Source: Atopomonas sediminilitoris (GTDB lineage Bacteria > Pseudomonadota > Gammaproteobacteria > Pseudomonadales > Pseudomonadaceae). From it: a DNA stretch of 64,000 nt. Location of the stretch: contig NZ_JAKUMM010000002.1 of the NCBI RefSeq assembly GCF_022601735.1, positions 248,001-312,000 of the forward strand. Reading direction: 5' to 3'. Position 1 is the first letter of the stretch, and each line of letters begins with the position of its first letter. Of this stretch, positions 62,532-64,000 are shown piece after piece. The translations under genes were made by a program, and so were the position numbers. The notes beneath the pieces were generated by a model. The model was not told the origin of the DNA and did not search any database. It saw nothing but the letters and a program-made list of their open reading frames with translations.

Positions 62532-64000
62532 GTAATCAAGCACCACGATGGAATCCCTTTGCCATTCCTTACGCGGGGCGTGCGCTGGCGATTGTGCTGC
62601 TGGCCGTGGCGTATGTGCTGTTTGGCCGTTTGGGCTTGCTGTTGGCGATTCCGCCGGGCTTTGTCACCGCTATTTTTCCGGCGCTGGGCATCGCCGTCGC
62701 GGCGGTGCTGCTGTGGGGCTATCCCTTGTTGTGGGGGGTGTTGCTGGGCTCAACGTTAATGAATTTGAGCTTAGGCAGCGGCAGTGGTTTTGCCTTTCTG
62801 CTGGCGAATCTACCGGTCGCGCTGGGGATTGCACTGGGCTCCACTGCGCAGTGCGCCTTGGCTGTGTGGTTGGTGCGGCGTTATGTCGGCGCGGAGGACT
62901 TGCTGCAGCAGGAGTTGAGCATTATTCGCTGGTTGCTGCTGGCCGGCCCGATGACTTGCGTGCTGAGTGCCGTGGTGGGCGCCAGTTGCTTGTTGTTGGG
63001 CGGGGTTATCGGGGCAGAGCAGTGGCTGTTCAGCGCGTGGACTTGGTGGCTGGGCGACAGTATTGGGGTGATGCTAGCGGCGCCACTGGTATTGATTCTG
63101 TTTGCCAAGCCGCGCAGCGTTTGGCGGCCGCGCTTGCTGACCGTGGCGCTGCCCTTGCTGGTCAGTTGCGCGATTATGCTGTTTATCTTTATCCGCGTCA
63201 GCGATGCGCAGCAAGAGCGTGTGCGCTTGGAGTTTCAGCAGCAAGCCCAGCTAATCTTTGCCAACTTTGAAGCGCGGATTAACCGTTATGGCACCGCGCT
63301 GCATGGCATCGAGCGGTTTTTTGCCGCCTCAACCTTTGTCACCGACAAGGACTTCAGCCGTTTTGTGGATGGCATGGAGCAAGACTACCCGGGCTTGCAG
63401 GCGGTGAGTTGGAATCCGCTGGTGATGATGTACGAGCGCCAAAGCTTTGAGACGCGCCTGCAGTCGTATCATCGGGGGTATCGCATTAACGAGTTTCAAG
63501 GTGGCTTGCTGGTCGCCGCCGCTAAGCGCAGCGAGTATGTGCCGGTAGGTTATATCTATCCGCTGCAAGGTAATGAGCGTGCGTTGGGCTTGGACCTGCT
63601 GACTGAGCCGGTACGTCGCGCCGCCTTAGAGTACGCGCGCGATAAGGGCAAGCTAGGTATGACCGGCCCTGTGCAGCTGGTACAGGGCGACAAAAAAGTT
63701 ATGGCCACTTTGCTGTTTCAGCCCTCCTACTGGGTGGCGCCGGGGCCCTTGGTGGAAGAGCAGCGGGCTTTGTATTTGCGCGGTTTTGCGGTGGCAGCGG
63801 TGCGCGTGGCTGAGATTGCCGAAGGGGCACTCAACAGCTATGCCGCCACGGAGGACTTGTCTCTCACCATCCGCGATGTCGGGCCTGAACACGGTGGCTT
63901 GATGGTTGGGCCGGCATCGCCTGCCGTGCCAGCCTACGCGCAGCCCTTAGTGCTGAGTCATACCCTGTATTTTGCTGGGCGCGAGTTGCAGTTGACAATC
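62528..64000 (+). CDS. MASE1/CHASE-domain sensor protein, partial (runs off window)
   Basis: An open frame from GTG at 62528 reads to the edge of the window without a stop (about 490 residues). The first 230 residues have the MASE1 membrane domain (YVLFGRLGLLLAIPPGFVTAIFPALGIAVAA, WTWWLGDSIGVMLAAPLVL). They are followed by a periplasmic CHASE domain (HGIERFFAAS, FVDGMEQDYPGLQAVSWNP, GYIYPLQGNERALGLDL). Such N-termini are joined to histidine kinase or GGDEF/EAL outputs, which lie outside. Coupling to the upstream kinase suggests shared signalling. Confidence 0.88.
   Translation, partial: MSNQAPRWNPFAIPYAGRALAIVLLAVAYVLFGRLGLLLAIPPGFVTAIFPALGIAVAAVLLWGYPLLWGVLLGSTLMNLSLGSGSGFAFLLANLPVALGIALGSTAQCALAVWLVRRYVGAEDLLQQELSIIRWLLLAGPMTCVLSAVVGASCLLLGGVIGAEQWLFSAWTWWLGDSIGVMLAAPLVLILFAKPRSVWRPRLLTVALPLLVSCAIMLFIFIRVSDAQQERVRLEFQQQAQLIFANFEARINRYGTALHGIERFFAASTFVTDKDFSRFVDGMEQDYPGLQAVSWNPLVMMYERQSFETRLQSYHRGYRINEFQGGLLVAAAKRSEYVPVGYIYPLQGNERALGLDLLTEPVRRAALEYARDKGKLGMTGPVQLVQGDKKVMATLLFQPSYWVAPGPLVEEQRALYLRGFAVAAVRVAEIAEGALNSYAATEDLSLTIRDVGPEHGGLMVGPASPAVPAYAQPLVLSHTLYFAGRELQLTI

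Noticed and set aside
62548..63270. A 240-residue plus-strand ORF rich in glycine and arginine
   Set aside because: It is an out-of-frame shadow of the MASE1 gene, which has clear membrane helices and continues to the window edge.

Overview
The window is a chromosomal segment of a Pseudomonas-like gammaproteobacterium. The backbone order (HisJQMP-type amino-acid transporter, tRNA-Phe, yggX, mutY, AsmA-type gene, hisBHAF, two solute-binding proteins, divergent polysaccharide deacetylase, ctpA, envC, gpmI, rhodanese, grxC, secB, trmL) is the order I recall for P. aeruginosa around PA5127-PA5155. Differences from that order are an island in the tRNA-Phe gene, an FAD oxidoreductase plus sterol-desaturase pair before hisB, and a full MSHA-type pilus cluster after trmL.

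Layout. 1-6400: end of a methyltransferase gene, a polar amino-acid ABC transporter operon, phhB, a MarR regulator and an orphan periplasmic binding protein. 6496-6571: tRNA-Phe. 6572-20253: an integrative element of about 13.7 kb that uses the 3' end of the tRNA-Phe gene. It carries a P4-type tyrosine integrase, a tightly packed run of small genes including an AlpA-like regulator, a Toprim primase-like protein, a DUF3987 protein and an iteron-like region. The right half of the element (about 12.78-19.87 kb) is an integron: 15 attC-bounded cassettes read on the minus strand, an attI-like region, and a divergent intI pseudogene that keeps only its N-terminal part and has two in-frame stops. Seven of the 15 cassettes, plus a truncated eighth copy, are one 353-bp unit with no convincing gene. 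It contains a perfect 10-bp inverted repeat and a second hairpin with compensatory changes. The other cassettes encode small, AT-rich, mostly membrane or secreted proteins of unknown function.

20263-38407: Fe-S repair and housekeeping genes (yggX, mutY), an AsmA-like protein, histidine biosynthesis (hisB, hisH, hisA, hisF), two orphan solute-binding paralogues, cell-wall genes (deacetylase, ctpA, envC), gpmI, and a rhodanese-grxC-secB run. 38515-56420: an MSHA pilus operon in near-canonical order (mshI, a PilN-like gene, mshJ, K, L, M, N, E, G, F, B, two mshA-like pilins, C, D, O, P, Q). Overlapping start and stop codons imply one long transcript. MshQ carries two lectin-like folds and is probably the tip adhesin. 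56461-58923: ahpC and ahpF behind an OxyR-type operator. 59006-60690: an ABC-2 exporter. 60906-64000: a membrane histidine kinase translationally coupled to a MASE1/CHASE sensor protein that runs off the window.

The most unusual item is the integron inside the tRNA-Phe element: its own integrase is dead, and its array is dominated by copies of one structured, apparently non-coding cassette.
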